Origin: Marinomonas rhizomae
GTDB taxonomy: Bacteria; Pseudomonadota; Gammaproteobacteria; Pseudomonadales; Marinomonadaceae
Assembly (NCBI RefSeq): GCF_003315485.1
Contig: NZ_QNSE01000002.1
Span: 186,001-250,000, forward strand
Reading direction: 5' to 3'
Length of the DNA: 64,000 nt
The notes under the pieces are model-generated. The model did not search any database. It was not told the DNA's origin and was given only the letters and a program-made list of their open reading frames with translations. Positions 47,135 to 56,080 of the stretch are shown piece after piece. The translations under genes and the position numbers were made by a program. How positions within the stretch are numbered: the first letter of the stretch is position 1; every line of letters begins with the position of its first letter.

Positions 47135-47171
47135 AAAAGACGGCACTTGATGTTATTAAGCACCGTCTTTT
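47135..47171. terminator. Intrinsic terminator after the quinone oxidoreductase gene
   Basis: AAAAGACGG (47135-47143) pairs with CCGTCTTTT (47163-47171), with further imperfect pairing inside. Runs of A and T at its ends let it act in either direction. Confidence 0.75.
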
Positions 47172-47186
47172 CGTACTGGTTGGGTA

Positions 47187-48146
47187 CTAGCTTATGCGGA
47201 TAACAAGGTTGCCCAACGCTCCCGATTTTAAAACATCTTCGTGAGCTTGAGCCAATTCGGTAAGCGGGTAGCTATGACGAATAACGGGCTTGAGGACACC
47301 TTTTTCAAACAATGGCCGCAAAGATTTTGCAATCAAGGCCAGCTCGACAGGTTTTACATTGGCTAATGCCACACCGACGACAGAGGCATCACGCGCCATT
47401 AAGTCACGAGGGTTAACCTCGACTGTGCCTCGGTTGCCCACAACCGCCACACAACCACCAAAAGCCAAGGCTTTTAAATCCTGATCTAAATTGTGATTAG
47501 CGAGCATTTCGATGACGATATCAAAGCCAGTTTCTAATGATTGATAAGGTGTAAGGTGATCAGCATCATTGTGCATAATGACGTTAGTCACGCCTTGCTG
47601 ACGCAATAAATCTGCACCGGCAGGGGTGCCTGAACTGGCAACCACTTCCATTCCCGCGGCTAATGCTAATTGCACTGTGGCAAGACCTACAGCGCCGGTT
47701 GCGCCATGTACTAATACCTTGTCACCGGCTTTGCCGTTGGCACGACCAAACAAGGCTCGGTGAGCGGTAGTATAAGGAATACCAATACACGCACCTTCTT
47801 CGAAAGATAAAGCATCCGCCAAAGGATAGGTATGAGTTGCAGCACAAGCAGCAAACTCCGCAGAAGAACCGCTTAGATTGCGACTAAAATACACACGCTG
47901 ACCAATTTCGAAGCCAGTGACATTAGAACCGAGTTCAACAATCGTACCCGCACCATCAGAACCAGGCGTATGCGGGAAAGTGGTTGAATAGTTATTGGTG
48001 CCAGAGCGAATATAAGTGTCTACAGGGTTGACGCCTGCCGCACCGACTTGAACCAAAATTTGGTCTTCATTGATGCTTGGTTTTGGAGCATCAGCCAGCG
48101 ATAAATCGCTGGCTGGGCCGTAGTCTGTGATTTGCATTGCTTTCAT
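47187..48146 (-). CDS. NADPH:quinone oxidoreductase, zeta-crystallin type
   Basis: This 319-residue medium-chain dehydrogenase/reductase lacks the zinc ligands. It keeps GAAGVNPVDTYIRSG, PHTPGSDGAGTIVELG and the nucleotide-binding VLVHGATGAVGLATVQLALAAG. Zeta-crystallin-like enzymes reduce quinones or other carbonyl compounds with NADPH. It lies 57 bases downstream of dctM on the same strand, so co-transcription is possible but not certain. No specific substrate is suggested by the context. Confidence 0.87.
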   Translation of the reverse strand: MKAMQITDYGPASDLSLADAPKPSINEDQILVQVGAAGVNPVDTYIRSGTNNYSTTFPHTPGSDGAGTIVELGSNVTGFEIGQRVYFSRNLSGSSAEFAACAATHTYPLADALSFEEGACIGIPYTTAHRALFGRANGKAGDKVLVHGATGAVGLATVQLALAAGMEVVASSGTPAGADLLRQQGVTNVIMHNDADHLTPYQSLETGFDIVIEMLANHNLDQDLKALAFGGCVAVVGNRGTVEVNPRDLMARDASVVGVALANVKPVELALIAKSLRPLFEKGVLKPVIRHSYPLTELAQAHEDVLKSGALGNLVIRIS

Positions 48147-48203
48147 GTTTTTATCCTAACTTAATGAGTTCTGTTTTTGTTATTTCAAAAGTTATGTCTT
48201 AGA

Positions 48204-49592
48204 TCAGTCTGCATAGACTTGTTCAGGCAGCCAAGTCGCTAGATCTGGCCAAATGGATAACATGATTAGTACTAACACCTGAATAAGAATAAAAGGTAAA
48301 ACCCCTTTATAAATAGACTGAGTTTTCAGTTCTGGCGGCGCTACGCCACGCAAGTAAAATAGCGCAAATCCGAATGGTGGAGTGAGGAATGATGTTTGTA
48401 AATTAATGGCCATCATAATACCCAACCACACTGGATCTAAGCCCATTGCTAACAATACTGGCGCAACAATAGGTACAACCACAAAAGTGATTTCTATGAA
48501 GTCTAGAATGAAGCCAAGGAAGAACATTAGCAACATCACGACGATCATTGCGCCAACAACGCCACCAGGAAGTTGTGAGAAGAAGTCTTGAATCAACTCT
48601 TCGCCACCAAAGCCACGGAACACCAATGAAAATAAAGATGCACCGATCAGAATCATGAACACCATGCAGGTGACTTTTGTGGTCGAGTACACTGCATCTT
48701 TTAAGGTTGGGAAGCTTAACTTGCCACTTCCTAGAGCTAGCAACGCCGCACCTAGTGCGCCAACACCTGCTGCTTCAGTTGGTGTGGCAATACCGCTAAG
48801 AATTGACCCCAATACAGCAAAGATAAGCACCAAAGGTGGCACCAAGCCTTTAAGTAGTTGAACGGCTAAAGACTCTGTTGAGCCATTGCGCAATTCGTCA
48901 CGAGGAACCGCGGGTGCTTTGTGCGGCTGCAACCAAGCGACCATGATGACGTAAAGAATATAAAGCCCAACTAAAATTAAGCCAGGAATCAAGGCACCAA
49001 CAAACAAATCTCCTACAGAGATGGTTTTAGGAGAGAAAATGCCCATTTCCAATTGCGCTTTTTGATACGCATTGGACATCACATCGCCTAACAGAACCAA
49101 TGCGATGGATGGTGGAATGATTTGACCTAACGTACCTGTCGCACAAATAGTCCCTGCGGCTAAAGCTGGATCGTAGCCGCGACGCAGCATGGTGGGTAAC
49201 GAAATCATACCCATAGTTACCACGGTTGCACCCACAATACCGGTACTTGCCGCCAGTAACATACCTACTAAAATAACCGAAATACCCAAGCCACCACGTA
49301 ACGTACCAAACAGCATCGCCATGGAGTCGAGTAGTTTTTCTGCCAATTTTGATTTTTCGAGCAAAACACCCATTAGGACAAAAAGCGGGACAGCGATCAG
49401 CGTTTCATTGCCGATGATACCGAACAAACGGTTTGGCAAAGCCTCCAAAAAGACACCATCAAAAGTGCCGAACATGGAGCCTACAGCGGCAAAAATAAGC
49501 GCCGTACCACCTAGAGAAAATGCGACAGGGTAACCAAATAACAAGCAGACACAAACGCCGGCAAAGAGCCATAAAGGAATAAATTCAGCCAT
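48204..49592 (-). CDS. dctM: TRAP transporter large permease
   Basis: The 462-residue protein has about twelve membrane segments. Its key blocks are LFGYPVAFSLGGTALIFA, LLAASTGIVGATVVTMGMISLPTMLRRGYDPALAAGTICATGTLGQIIPPSI and DFIEITFVVVPIVAPVLLAMGLDPVWLGIMMAINLQTSFLTPPFGFALFYLRG. These are characteristic of the DctM branch once labelled 'mannitol/chloroaromatic' and used with TakP/FcbT1-like binding proteins. It is the sodium-driven channel subunit. It abuts dctQ, but no binding-protein gene is next to the pair. Confidence 0.93.
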   Translation of the reverse strand: MAEFIPLWLFAGVCVCLLFGYPVAFSLGGTALIFAAVGSMFGTFDGVFLEALPNRLFGIIGNETLIAVPLFVLMGVLLEKSKLAEKLLDSMAMLFGTLRGGLGISVILVGMLLAASTGIVGATVVTMGMISLPTMLRRGYDPALAAGTICATGTLGQIIPPSIALVLLGDVMSNAYQKAQLEMGIFSPKTISVGDLFVGALIPGLILVGLYILYVIMVAWLQPHKAPAVPRDELRNGSTESLAVQLLKGLVPPLVLIFAVLGSILSGIATPTEAAGVGALGAALLALGSGKLSFPTLKDAVYSTTKVTCMVFMILIGASLFSLVFRGFGGEELIQDFFSQLPGGVVGAMIVVMLLMFFLGFILDFIEITFVVVPIVAPVLLAMGLDPVWLGIMMAINLQTSFLTPPFGFALFYLRGVAPPELKTQSIYKGVLPFILIQVLVLIMLSIWPDLATWLPEQVYAD

Positions 49593-50128
49593 TAGTTTTG
49601 TCCTTTAGCATGTCTAGTAATGGGGGAACGCGCCGCAGTTACCACACCAATATTTTTCAAAATATCCGCAGAACCTTGAATGATCATGCTCACCATCATG
49701 ATAGGAATAAGCGTTTTTAGCAGATACACAAAAGGTAAACCGCCAGGCTCTGGAGAGGTTTCCAGTACACGCCACGAAGCACTCACATAATCTAGGCTTA
49801 AATAGGCGGTATAAAGTGTGAATGGCAAAAGGAAGAAAATGCCGCCAATGATATTTACCCATGCTTTTTTAGTGACAGAAAAATCACGATAAAAAACATC
49901 AACACGTACGTGCTCATCATCTTTAAAGGTATAGGCCGCTCCTAACATAAAGACCGTTGCATGCATATAAAGCACGGACTCTTGTAGTGCGATCGCACCA
50001 ATATCAAAGCCATAACGCAAAAGCACGATGAGACAGGTAAACAGCATCATCGCTAACGTAAGCCAAGCAACGCATCGCCCCATATAATGGGAAATCGCCT
50101 CAGCCGAACTGACTAGTTTGTTTAACAT
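49592..50128 (-). CDS. dctQ: TRAP transporter small permease
   Basis: From the ATG at 50128 the product has about 178 residues and four membrane helices. LSLDYVSASWRVLETSPEPGGLPFVYLLKTLIPIMMVSMIIQGSADILKN is the conserved C-terminal half of the DctQ branch paired with TakP-like systems. A GTG at 50140 gives four extra residues. The stop overlaps the dctM start by one base. A stem-loop at 50332-50358 lies upstream. Confidence 0.88.
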   Translation of the reverse strand: MLNKLVSSAEAISHYMGRCVAWLTLAMMLFTCLIVLLRYGFDIGAIALQESVLYMHATVFMLGAAYTFKDDEHVRVDVFYRDFSVTKKAWVNIIGGIFFLLPFTLYTAYLSLDYVSASWRVLETSPEPGGLPFVYLLKTLIPIMMVSMIIQGSADILKNIGVVTAARSPITRHAKGQN

Positions 50129-50331
50129 TAAAATACCCACAGTTTTTAATCATTTTTATCGGAAGTTTAGCGAGGCCACAGTGCCTATAAAATCCGGACA
50201 GTTAGTCTATTGGATAACGCCACTCTTGGGAATATTACAGATGGCTTGAAAGGCAAGTTAGAAGGTATTTACAGGAAATTGAGCGTTTTTTTCGAGTAAA
50301 ACAGTGAGCGATGATTCACTGTATGTCAGAA

Positions 50332-50358
50332 AACAGACACGACGTTGCCGTGTCTGTT
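50332..50358 (-). terminator. Stem-loop after the NCS2-like permease gene
   Basis: AACAGACACG (50332-50341) pairs with CGTGTCTGTT (50349-50358) around a seven-base loop. On the minus strand a short T-run (TTTTCTG) follows. It should at least partly separate the permease operon from dctQM. Confidence 0.65.
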
Positions 50359-50369
50359 TATTGAAAGTA

Positions 50370-51737
50370 TTACTTAGTTTGGTCTTTTACAAAGGTTGTG
50401 TCTTTTTCACCTTTAAAGAAATCACGACCGTATACCAAAAGACAAAGTACTACACCAACGGCGAATGCCCATGTAGCACCACGAGTGGCTAGTACTGCAG
50501 CAACGATACCTGCGATACCAAGATCGCGTTGTGATCTGGCTTCCATAATACCGATTTTCACCGATACATAACCCTGAATGAGCAAGGTTAACGCCAGTGC
50601 TACGCCTAGGATTGGTTGCACGAGAGTAACAATTGGCATGAATAACAAGCCAGTGTTGGTTCCCCAGCGGAATGAGCCTGCACCACCAAAGATGGAGTTC
50701 ATGGCTTTCTTGCCCTGGCTGAAACGCTCTGTGATAACTACGTGCATAGCCGCCCAAAGAGGTCCACACATTGTTACATCGGGCCCAAGAATCGACATTG
50801 CTGAGTTTCTTGCACCAAAAATCATGTGTGCACGGTCTGGGCTGTAATCGATTTTTTCATCGGAACGAACTAGATCAGCTTCATCCAAAATCGCTTTGCT
50901 TTGTAGCACGTCACCAAATAGTACGATGTACGCTGCTAAAACTGTCGGAACAGCAGTAACAAACATCATTATTGGTGGCATGCCTAGACCGAACACGGTG
51001 TACTCTTTCCAAAGAGTAACAAAATCTGGAGAAGAGAAGCCCCACTGAATCTCAGGCCAAGAAGTCTCACCAACCGTTGGTGCAATAAGAATCGCTAGAA
51101 CGATGATTGGGAAGATACCGAGCTTTCCGATCATATTAAACAAAGCATTGTTTTGTTTTAGTGCTGCAAAATGACGTGAAAATATCACATAAAAAGCCAC
51201 ACCCACTGCAAGCGTGATGGTTACAGGGTAGGTATCAAAACGGCCATCGACTTTAAATACCGCCATAACCGCCGCAATCCCTGCACCGATGATGATGCCG
51301 GATTTTATGGCCTGTGGAATGAGTGATACGACTCTGTGTGCCAACCCCGAGGCCCCGATAAAAATGGCAAACACCCCTAACAGTAGTTGGAATGAGACGA
51401 GAGCGTATATTCGTTCAGGCCCTTCTGGGAAGGTCGAGCAATATGCCATGAGTAGTGGGATAGCGGGAGTAATCCAGCCTGGAACGACAGGGTCGCCTAA
51501 TAAATGGTGTAACAAATAGAACAAGCCATTAAGCATGACGACGGCCAATGCTACTTCGAATGGCATACCGAGTAGTTCGGTCATTAGTGGGATAGCGGCT
51601 AAATCGACCGCACACATTATGAGGCCTTGAAAGTAATCTGGCCACTCAAAACGATAATGGACAAAAGGCAGCCTGACTTTAAAAGGTCCCATCTTCCAAT
51701 AGGGCGTTTCTTGGCCATCAATGCGTTCTTCTCTCAT
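50370..51737 (-). CDS. NCS2/SLC23-like membrane permease
   Basis: The 455-residue protein has about twelve membrane segments. LGDPVVPGWITPAIPLL and the IPQAIKSGIIIGAGIAAVMAVFK segment resemble the nucleobase-ascorbate transporter (NCS2) fold, but the classical QH and NAT signature motifs are not evident. I place it as a distant solute carrier 23-like permease with unknown substrate. It is 64 bases after the iron-type alcohol dehydrogenase gene on the same strand. Import of that operon's substrate is the obvious guess. Confidence 0.65.
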   Translation of the reverse strand: MREERIDGQETPYWKMGPFKVRLPFVHYRFEWPDYFQGLIMCAVDLAAIPLMTELLGMPFEVALAVVMLNGLFYLLHHLLGDPVVPGWITPAIPLLMAYCSTFPEGPERIYALVSFQLLLGVFAIFIGASGLAHRVVSLIPQAIKSGIIIGAGIAAVMAVFKVDGRFDTYPVTITLAVGVAFYVIFSRHFAALKQNNALFNMIGKLGIFPIIVLAILIAPTVGETSWPEIQWGFSSPDFVTLWKEYTVFGLGMPPIMMFVTAVPTVLAAYIVLFGDVLQSKAILDEADLVRSDEKIDYSPDRAHMIFGARNSAMSILGPDVTMCGPLWAAMHVVITERFSQGKKAMNSIFGGAGSFRWGTNTGLLFMPIVTLVQPILGVALALTLLIQGYVSVKIGIMEARSQRDLGIAGIVAAVLATRGATWAFAVGVVLCLLVYGRDFFKGEKDTTFVKDQTK

Positions 51738-51800
51738 GAGTTTTTCCTTTTATTTTTTTAGTTATTAGCCTCACCTGTATGGGGCGAGGGTTGTGTTAAA

Positions 51801-52967
51801 TTAAAAAGCTGCTTGATATAACGCTAATGCATCGTCTTCGGTGACGGGAACGGGATTGTTGCCGAGCAAGCGAGTTTGTAACATGGCGTCTTTAGCAAGC
51901 GTTGGCAGGCTTTCCTCGGTGACACCAACATCTTGTAGGCGTTGTGGTGCACCAGACTCATTCATCAGTTTTTGCATGAAATCAACGAATTTCGCTGAGC
52001 GTATTTCTACTTCTTCTTCTGACGAACCCAGCACGACATCGGCAAGTTCTGCGTACAATGGCGCCGCAACGGCCATGTTGTAGCGTAATACCGGACCAAG
52101 CATGAGTGCGTTTGTTAAGCCATGAGGTAAGTGATAATGACCGCCCAATGGATAAGCGAGAGCATGAACGGCAGCAACTGGGCTATTGGAGAAGGCTTGC
52201 CCTGCTAAGTTTGCTCCCAACAACATGGCTTCACGAGCCGCGCGGTTTTGTCCATCTTGACAAGCTGTGACGAGGTTTTTGCTTAGCAAGCGTAAAGCCT
52301 CTTTTGCCAATGCATCAGACAATGGGTTTTTAAGATGTACTGAGGTGTATGCTTCTATAGCGTGAACCATCGCATCAATGCCGGTTGCCGCGGTTGGCAA
52401 CGCAGGAAGCCCGACAGTTAATTCTGCATCCAACAAAACACGGTCTGCGTATAATTGCTGAGATACCACCCCCATTTTAGTGGTTTCGCCTGTGGTAAGA
52501 ATGGTGATATTGGTTACTTCTGACCCTGTGCCTGCTGTGGTAGGAACTTGTACCAATGGTGTTCGAGTTCCTGTGACATTGCCAATACCGTACAGCTCAG
52601 ACAGTGGTTGTTCTGATGTCAGCATAACCGCAACGAGTTTGGCGATGTCCATTGACGACCCGCCACCCAAGCCTAGAACGATATCAGCATGGCTCTTTTT
52701 ACCTTGTTCAACACACGCCATTAACACATGTTCTGGTGGATCTGCGACTACATCGTCAAAAACGGTCACTGTGAAGCCGTGTTTTTTTAGCGAGTCTTTG
52801 GTTTGCTCTAATAGACCGCTTTCGTTCAAGAATTTGTCAGTGACGATTAATAAGTTACGTTCTTTGAACCACTCACTAAGTAATTCGCCAAGACGTTTTG
52901 CGCCACCCCATTCAAGGTGCATGGAACCAGGTGCATTAAAAGAAAAAGGTTTGATGCCATCAGTCAT
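51801..52967 (-). CDS. Iron-containing alcohol dehydrogenase (possible 4-hydroxybutyrate dehydrogenase)
   Basis: The 388-residue group III dehydrogenase has the NAD loop GGGSSMD at 101-107. Candidate iron ligands are Asp198, His202, His268 and His282 (in GIDAMVHAIEAYTS and VHALAYPLGGHYHLPHG). Members oxidise short alcohols, diols or 4-hydroxybutyrate. It lies directly after a succinate-semialdehyde dehydrogenase gene, so oxidation of 4-hydroxybutyrate to succinic semialdehyde would give a complete two-step route to succinate. Ethanol or another alcohol, with an aldehyde dehydrogenase, is the alternative. Confidence 0.85.
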   Translation of the reverse strand: MTDGIKPFSFNAPGSMHLEWGGAKRLGELLSEWFKERNLLIVTDKFLNESGLLEQTKDSLKKHGFTVTVFDDVVADPPEHVLMACVEQGKKSHADIVLGLGGGSSMDIAKLVAVMLTSEQPLSELYGIGNVTGTRTPLVQVPTTAGTGSEVTNITILTTGETTKMGVVSQQLYADRVLLDAELTVGLPALPTAATGIDAMVHAIEAYTSVHLKNPLSDALAKEALRLLSKNLVTACQDGQNRAAREAMLLGANLAGQAFSNSPVAAVHALAYPLGGHYHLPHGLTNALMLGPVLRYNMAVAAPLYAELADVVLGSSEEEVEIRSAKFVDFMQKLMNESGAPQRLQDVGVTEESLPTLAKDAMLQTRLLGNNPVPVTEDDALALYQAAF

Positions 52968-53007
52968 AATGATCTCCTATTTATTGTTGTTGGCTACGGT
53001 TTTTGGC

Positions 53008-54447
53008 TTAGAGGGCACTGCATACGTATTTCATTTCGAGATATTCTTCGATGCCATATTTAGAGCCTTCACGACCAAGACCTGACTGTTTTACGCCACC
53101 GAAAGGCGCGACTTCGTTTGAAATCAATCCTGTGTTGTGACCGACCATGCCGTATTCAAGTGCTTCTGATACGCGGATCATGCGGCCGTGATCGCGGGTA
53201 TAGAAATACGCAGCAAGTCCAAAAATCGTATCGTTGGCCATGGCAATGGCTTCCTCTTCGGTATCAAAGGCAAACAACGGCGCCATCGGGCCAAAAGTTT
53301 CTTCTTGTGCGACTTTCATCTCAGCCGTAACGCCGGTCAAAATCGCTGGCTGTAGGAATAGCCCACCCAAGCGATCACCACCAAAAGCAAGTGTCGCGCC
53401 TTTGCTGACGGCGTCTTGGATGTGATCTTCTACTTTAGTGATGGCTTTTTCTTCGATCATTGGACCAATGTCGTTGCCAGCTTCAACACCGCTACCGACT
53501 TTTAAAGCTTTGACTTTTTCGGTCAGCTTGGCGGTAAATGCCTCGTAAACACCGCGCTGGACTAAGATTCGGTTAGCACAAACACAAGTTTGTCCTGCAT
53601 TACGATATTTAGACGCCATAGCGCCTTCGACAGCTTTATCCAAATCTGCATCATCAAAGACAATAAAGGGTGCGTTGCCGCCCAGTTCTAAAGAGACTTT
53701 CTTGATGGTCTGTGCGCATTGAGCCATCAATAAACGACCGACTTCCGTTGATCCAGTGAAAGATAATTTGCTAACAACTTGGCTGTCGGTAAGAACCTTG
53801 CCCAGTTTACTAGCAGAGCCTGTGATGACTTGAAAAACCCCATCGGGAATACCAGCGCGTTGTGCTAATTCGCCAATGGCTAATGCTGTCAGTGGTGTTA
53901 GGTCCGCAGGGCGAACGATCATAGAACAGCCTGCTGCCAGTGCTGGCGCAGCTTTGCGTGTAATCATCGCCGCTGGAAAGTTCCATGGCGTAATCGCGGC
54001 GGTAACACCGATAGGTTGACGGATAACGGTCAGTCTCTGGTCGGCGCGAGGTGCTGGAATGGTGTCGCCATAAATGCGTTTTGCTTCTTCTGCAAACCAT
54101 TCAATGAAAGAGGCAGCGTAGCCAATTTCGCCTTTTGCTTCCGCTAACGGCTTGCCTTGTTCAGTGGTCATCAATAGAGCTAGATCGTCGGTGTTTTCGA
54201 TCATTAGCTCAAACCAGCGCTTTAGGATGACTGAACGTTCTTTTGCTGTAAGCGCTGCCCATTTTTTTTGCGCAATACGAGAGGCTTCGATAACGGCAGG
54301 GATTTCCTCTGGGGAAAGATGAGGAATGTTTGCGATGACATCACCGGTTGCAGGGTTGGTGACAGGATGTGTTGTTTTGGCTTTAGCTTCGACCCACTCA
54401 CCATTCACTAAACAATGAGCTTTTAGAAGTGACATGTCTTTTAACAT
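53008..54447 (-). CDS. gabD: NAD(P)-dependent succinate-semialdehyde dehydrogenase
   Basis: From the ATG at 54447 (AAGGTG just upstream) the product has 479 residues. Catalytic Glu254 is in SLELGGNAP and Cys288 in NAGQTCVCANR. WNFPAAMITRKAAPALAAGC and FGGVKQSGLGREGSKYGIEEYLEMKY are typical for the SSADH branch. It oxidises succinic semialdehyde to succinate. It is the first gene of an operon with the iron-type alcohol dehydrogenase and a permease, under a sigma-54 promoter at 54671-54687. No gabT lies nearby, which favours an entry route other than GABA. Confidence 0.88.
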   Translation of the reverse strand: MLKDMSLLKAHCLVNGEWVEAKAKTTHPVTNPATGDVIANIPHLSPEEIPAVIEASRIAQKKWAALTAKERSVILKRWFELMIENTDDLALLMTTEQGKPLAEAKGEIGYAASFIEWFAEEAKRIYGDTIPAPRADQRLTVIRQPIGVTAAITPWNFPAAMITRKAAPALAAGCSMIVRPADLTPLTALAIGELAQRAGIPDGVFQVITGSASKLGKVLTDSQVVSKLSFTGSTEVGRLLMAQCAQTIKKVSLELGGNAPFIVFDDADLDKAVEGAMASKYRNAGQTCVCANRILVQRGVYEAFTAKLTEKVKALKVGSGVEAGNDIGPMIEEKAITKVEDHIQDAVSKGATLAFGGDRLGGLFLQPAILTGVTAEMKVAQEETFGPMAPLFAFDTEEEAIAMANDTIFGLAAYFYTRDHGRMIRVSEALEYGMVGHNTGLISNEVAPFGGVKQSGLGREGSKYGIEEYLEMKYVCSAL

Positions 54448-54670
54448 GAGTATCACCTTTATATTGGTTATTTTTAAGACGCTCTGTTTTTGTCGTTGCT
54501 AGGGTCACAAGGGATCCATAAACAGATGACGAACACGTCATTGCTCATTAGAAATAATCAAATAAGAGGCCGCTCAAGTTGCTGGGAGGGCTTGTGAGAT
54601 AGGATGGCATTTATAGTAATGCGCGCTCTTATTATTTTTTTACTAAGAACAATGTTGCTTCTTAGCTAAG

Positions 54671-54687
54671 AGCAATCAGGATGCCAG
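54671..54687 (-). promoter_or_regulatory. Sigma-54 promoter upstream of gabD
   Basis: On the minus strand the sequence CTGGCATCCTGATTGCT has the invariant -24 GG and -12 GC separated by exactly ten bases, and agrees with TGGCAYRN4TTGCW at most other positions. The predicted start is near 54660, giving a leader of about 210 bases to the gabD ATG. An NtrC-class activator is encoded in the adjoining operon. Confidence 0.75.
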
Positions 54688-54759
54688 TTTTTTAAATATA
54701 TCTATCTATTTGATAAATATATAAAAATTCATTCCCTCATTTGTTTTTACGAGAAGTTT

Positions 54760-54808
54760 GAGCGGTTATCGATCACAATGATCGATGTTTTTTGATCGGT
54801 AACCGCTC
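54760..54808. promoter_or_regulatory. Nested palindrome, candidate enhancer and operon end
   Basis: The 16 bases at 54760-54775 are the reverse complement of 54793-54808 with one mismatch. Within the left part, CGATCA-CAA-TGATCG (54770-54784) is a second inverted repeat. The block sits 75-125 bases upstream of the sigma-54 -24 element, the usual place for activator binding. It also lies just after the stop of the binding-protein gene and could act as a weak terminator there. No strong T-run follows. Confidence 0.55.
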
Positions 54809-54814
54809 GAAAAA

Positions 54815-56050
54815 TTAGTGTGATAGACGACGATCAGGATAATAAACCGACCAGTTATGCAACAAACGTGCAGCGGGGGGAAGGGAGGTGTCTTTAGTTG
54901 AGGTCCCGATGGAAATTACTTGCTGAAGTTGGTGGGTGTTTGCATCCATGTAAGACGAAAAACCAGTGGGATCTTCGGGAAGTTTAATCACTAGGTTTTC
55001 GAGGACGGTTTGCAATTCTTCATTAGTTGCATCGACCCCCGCAAGGTGAACGGCCTCGGCAATACTCATTATACCTGAATACGCCCCTTCGGCAGCGTAA
55101 GAAGGGTAACGTCCACTTAGCTCATAGAAACGTGATACAAACCACTGATTGAATACTGTATCTGGCCAATTGTTATGATGGCGGGAAGCTAAAATGAGTC
55201 CTTCGGGCATATCTTCACCCAATGCGGCAAGGACTTCAAAGTTAGCGCCAGTGTCGAAATTGGCAAAGTGAGCATGTTGGAAAAGCTTGGCGCTATTGGC
55301 TTGCTGAATAAAGGTGACGAGGTCACCACCCCACATGGCATTCACGATTAAATCAGTCGGCTTTTCGAGCAATGCCTGAATGAAGGTCACATAGTTTGGT
55401 TCATAAAGTTTGGGCCATAGAGTGGTGACAATTTCATAGTTTACTTGTTGTTGTTTCAGTGCTTTTTCTAAATCGTCCCACATGGTGTAGCCGTATTCAT
55501 AGTCTGGGCCAATATAAGAAATTCTAATCGGTTTATCTGCAGAGGATGAGAAATGCTCACGGATATATTTTGCTCCGGCCAGCATACTTTGTTGGGTGTT
55601 ATTGCTGACTCGAAAGTATAGCGGACGCTTCCCCGAACCTGTCATCCGCGACGAAGCGTGATCCGTGCCAATAAAAAAGACGTCTTCTTGCTCTGCAACT
55701 TGGGCAACTTGCCACGCAATCGATGAATTCACCACGCCACAAATAAAGCGCGTCTGATGATCTCTTACTAATTCTTTTACCAAGCGTGTGGCCCGTGAGG
55801 CTTTCGATCTTGAATCTTCAATAATGATTTTTAAACTAGGGTAGTCATCCGTCTTGTCTGCTAATTTTTCTAATGCCAGTTGGATACCTATTTTGCTGTC
55901 TTCCCCATACAGGCCACCACGACCAGTAAGAGGAAAAAGACAGCCGATATTTACATCCGCCTTATCTTGGTGACCAAGCACTATCTCCGCTTGGTTGTTT
56001 GTCGCTGTGAAACACCCTAATAGGGTGAGTAACCAGGTTAATTTTTTCAT
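54815..56050 (-). CDS. Periplasmic binding protein, urea/amide/branched-chain amino acid type
   Basis: The 411-residue protein has a signal peptide (MKKLTWLLTLLGCFTATNNQAE) and the Peripla_BP fold of the AmiC/FmdD/urea group. VNIGCLFPLTGRGGLYGEDSKIGIQLALEKL opens the fold, and FICGVVNSSIAWQVAQVAEQEDVFFIGTDHASSRMTGS and the SYIGPDYEYGYTMWDDLEKALK hinge follow. No permease or ATPase genes are near. It is the third gene after a histidine kinase and an NtrC-type regulator, starting 30 bases after the latter. A role as ligand-binding partner of the kinase is more likely than transport. Confidence 0.82.
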   Translation of the reverse strand: MKKLTWLLTLLGCFTATNNQAEIVLGHQDKADVNIGCLFPLTGRGGLYGEDSKIGIQLALEKLADKTDDYPSLKIIIEDSRSKASRATRLVKELVRDHQTRFICGVVNSSIAWQVAQVAEQEDVFFIGTDHASSRMTGSGKRPLYFRVSNNTQQSMLAGAKYIREHFSSSADKPIRISYIGPDYEYGYTMWDDLEKALKQQQVNYEIVTTLWPKLYEPNYVTFIQALLEKPTDLIVNAMWGGDLVTFIQQANSAKLFQHAHFANFDTGANFEVLAALGEDMPEGLILASRHHNNWPDTVFNQWFVSRFYELSGRYPSYAAEGAYSGIMSIAEAVHLAGVDATNEELQTVLENLVIKLPEDPTGFSSYMDANTHQLQQVISIGTSTKDTSLPPAARLLHNWSVYYPDRRLSH

Positions 56051-56080
56051 AAGAGTGTTCTTATTGTTATTTTTCTGAGT

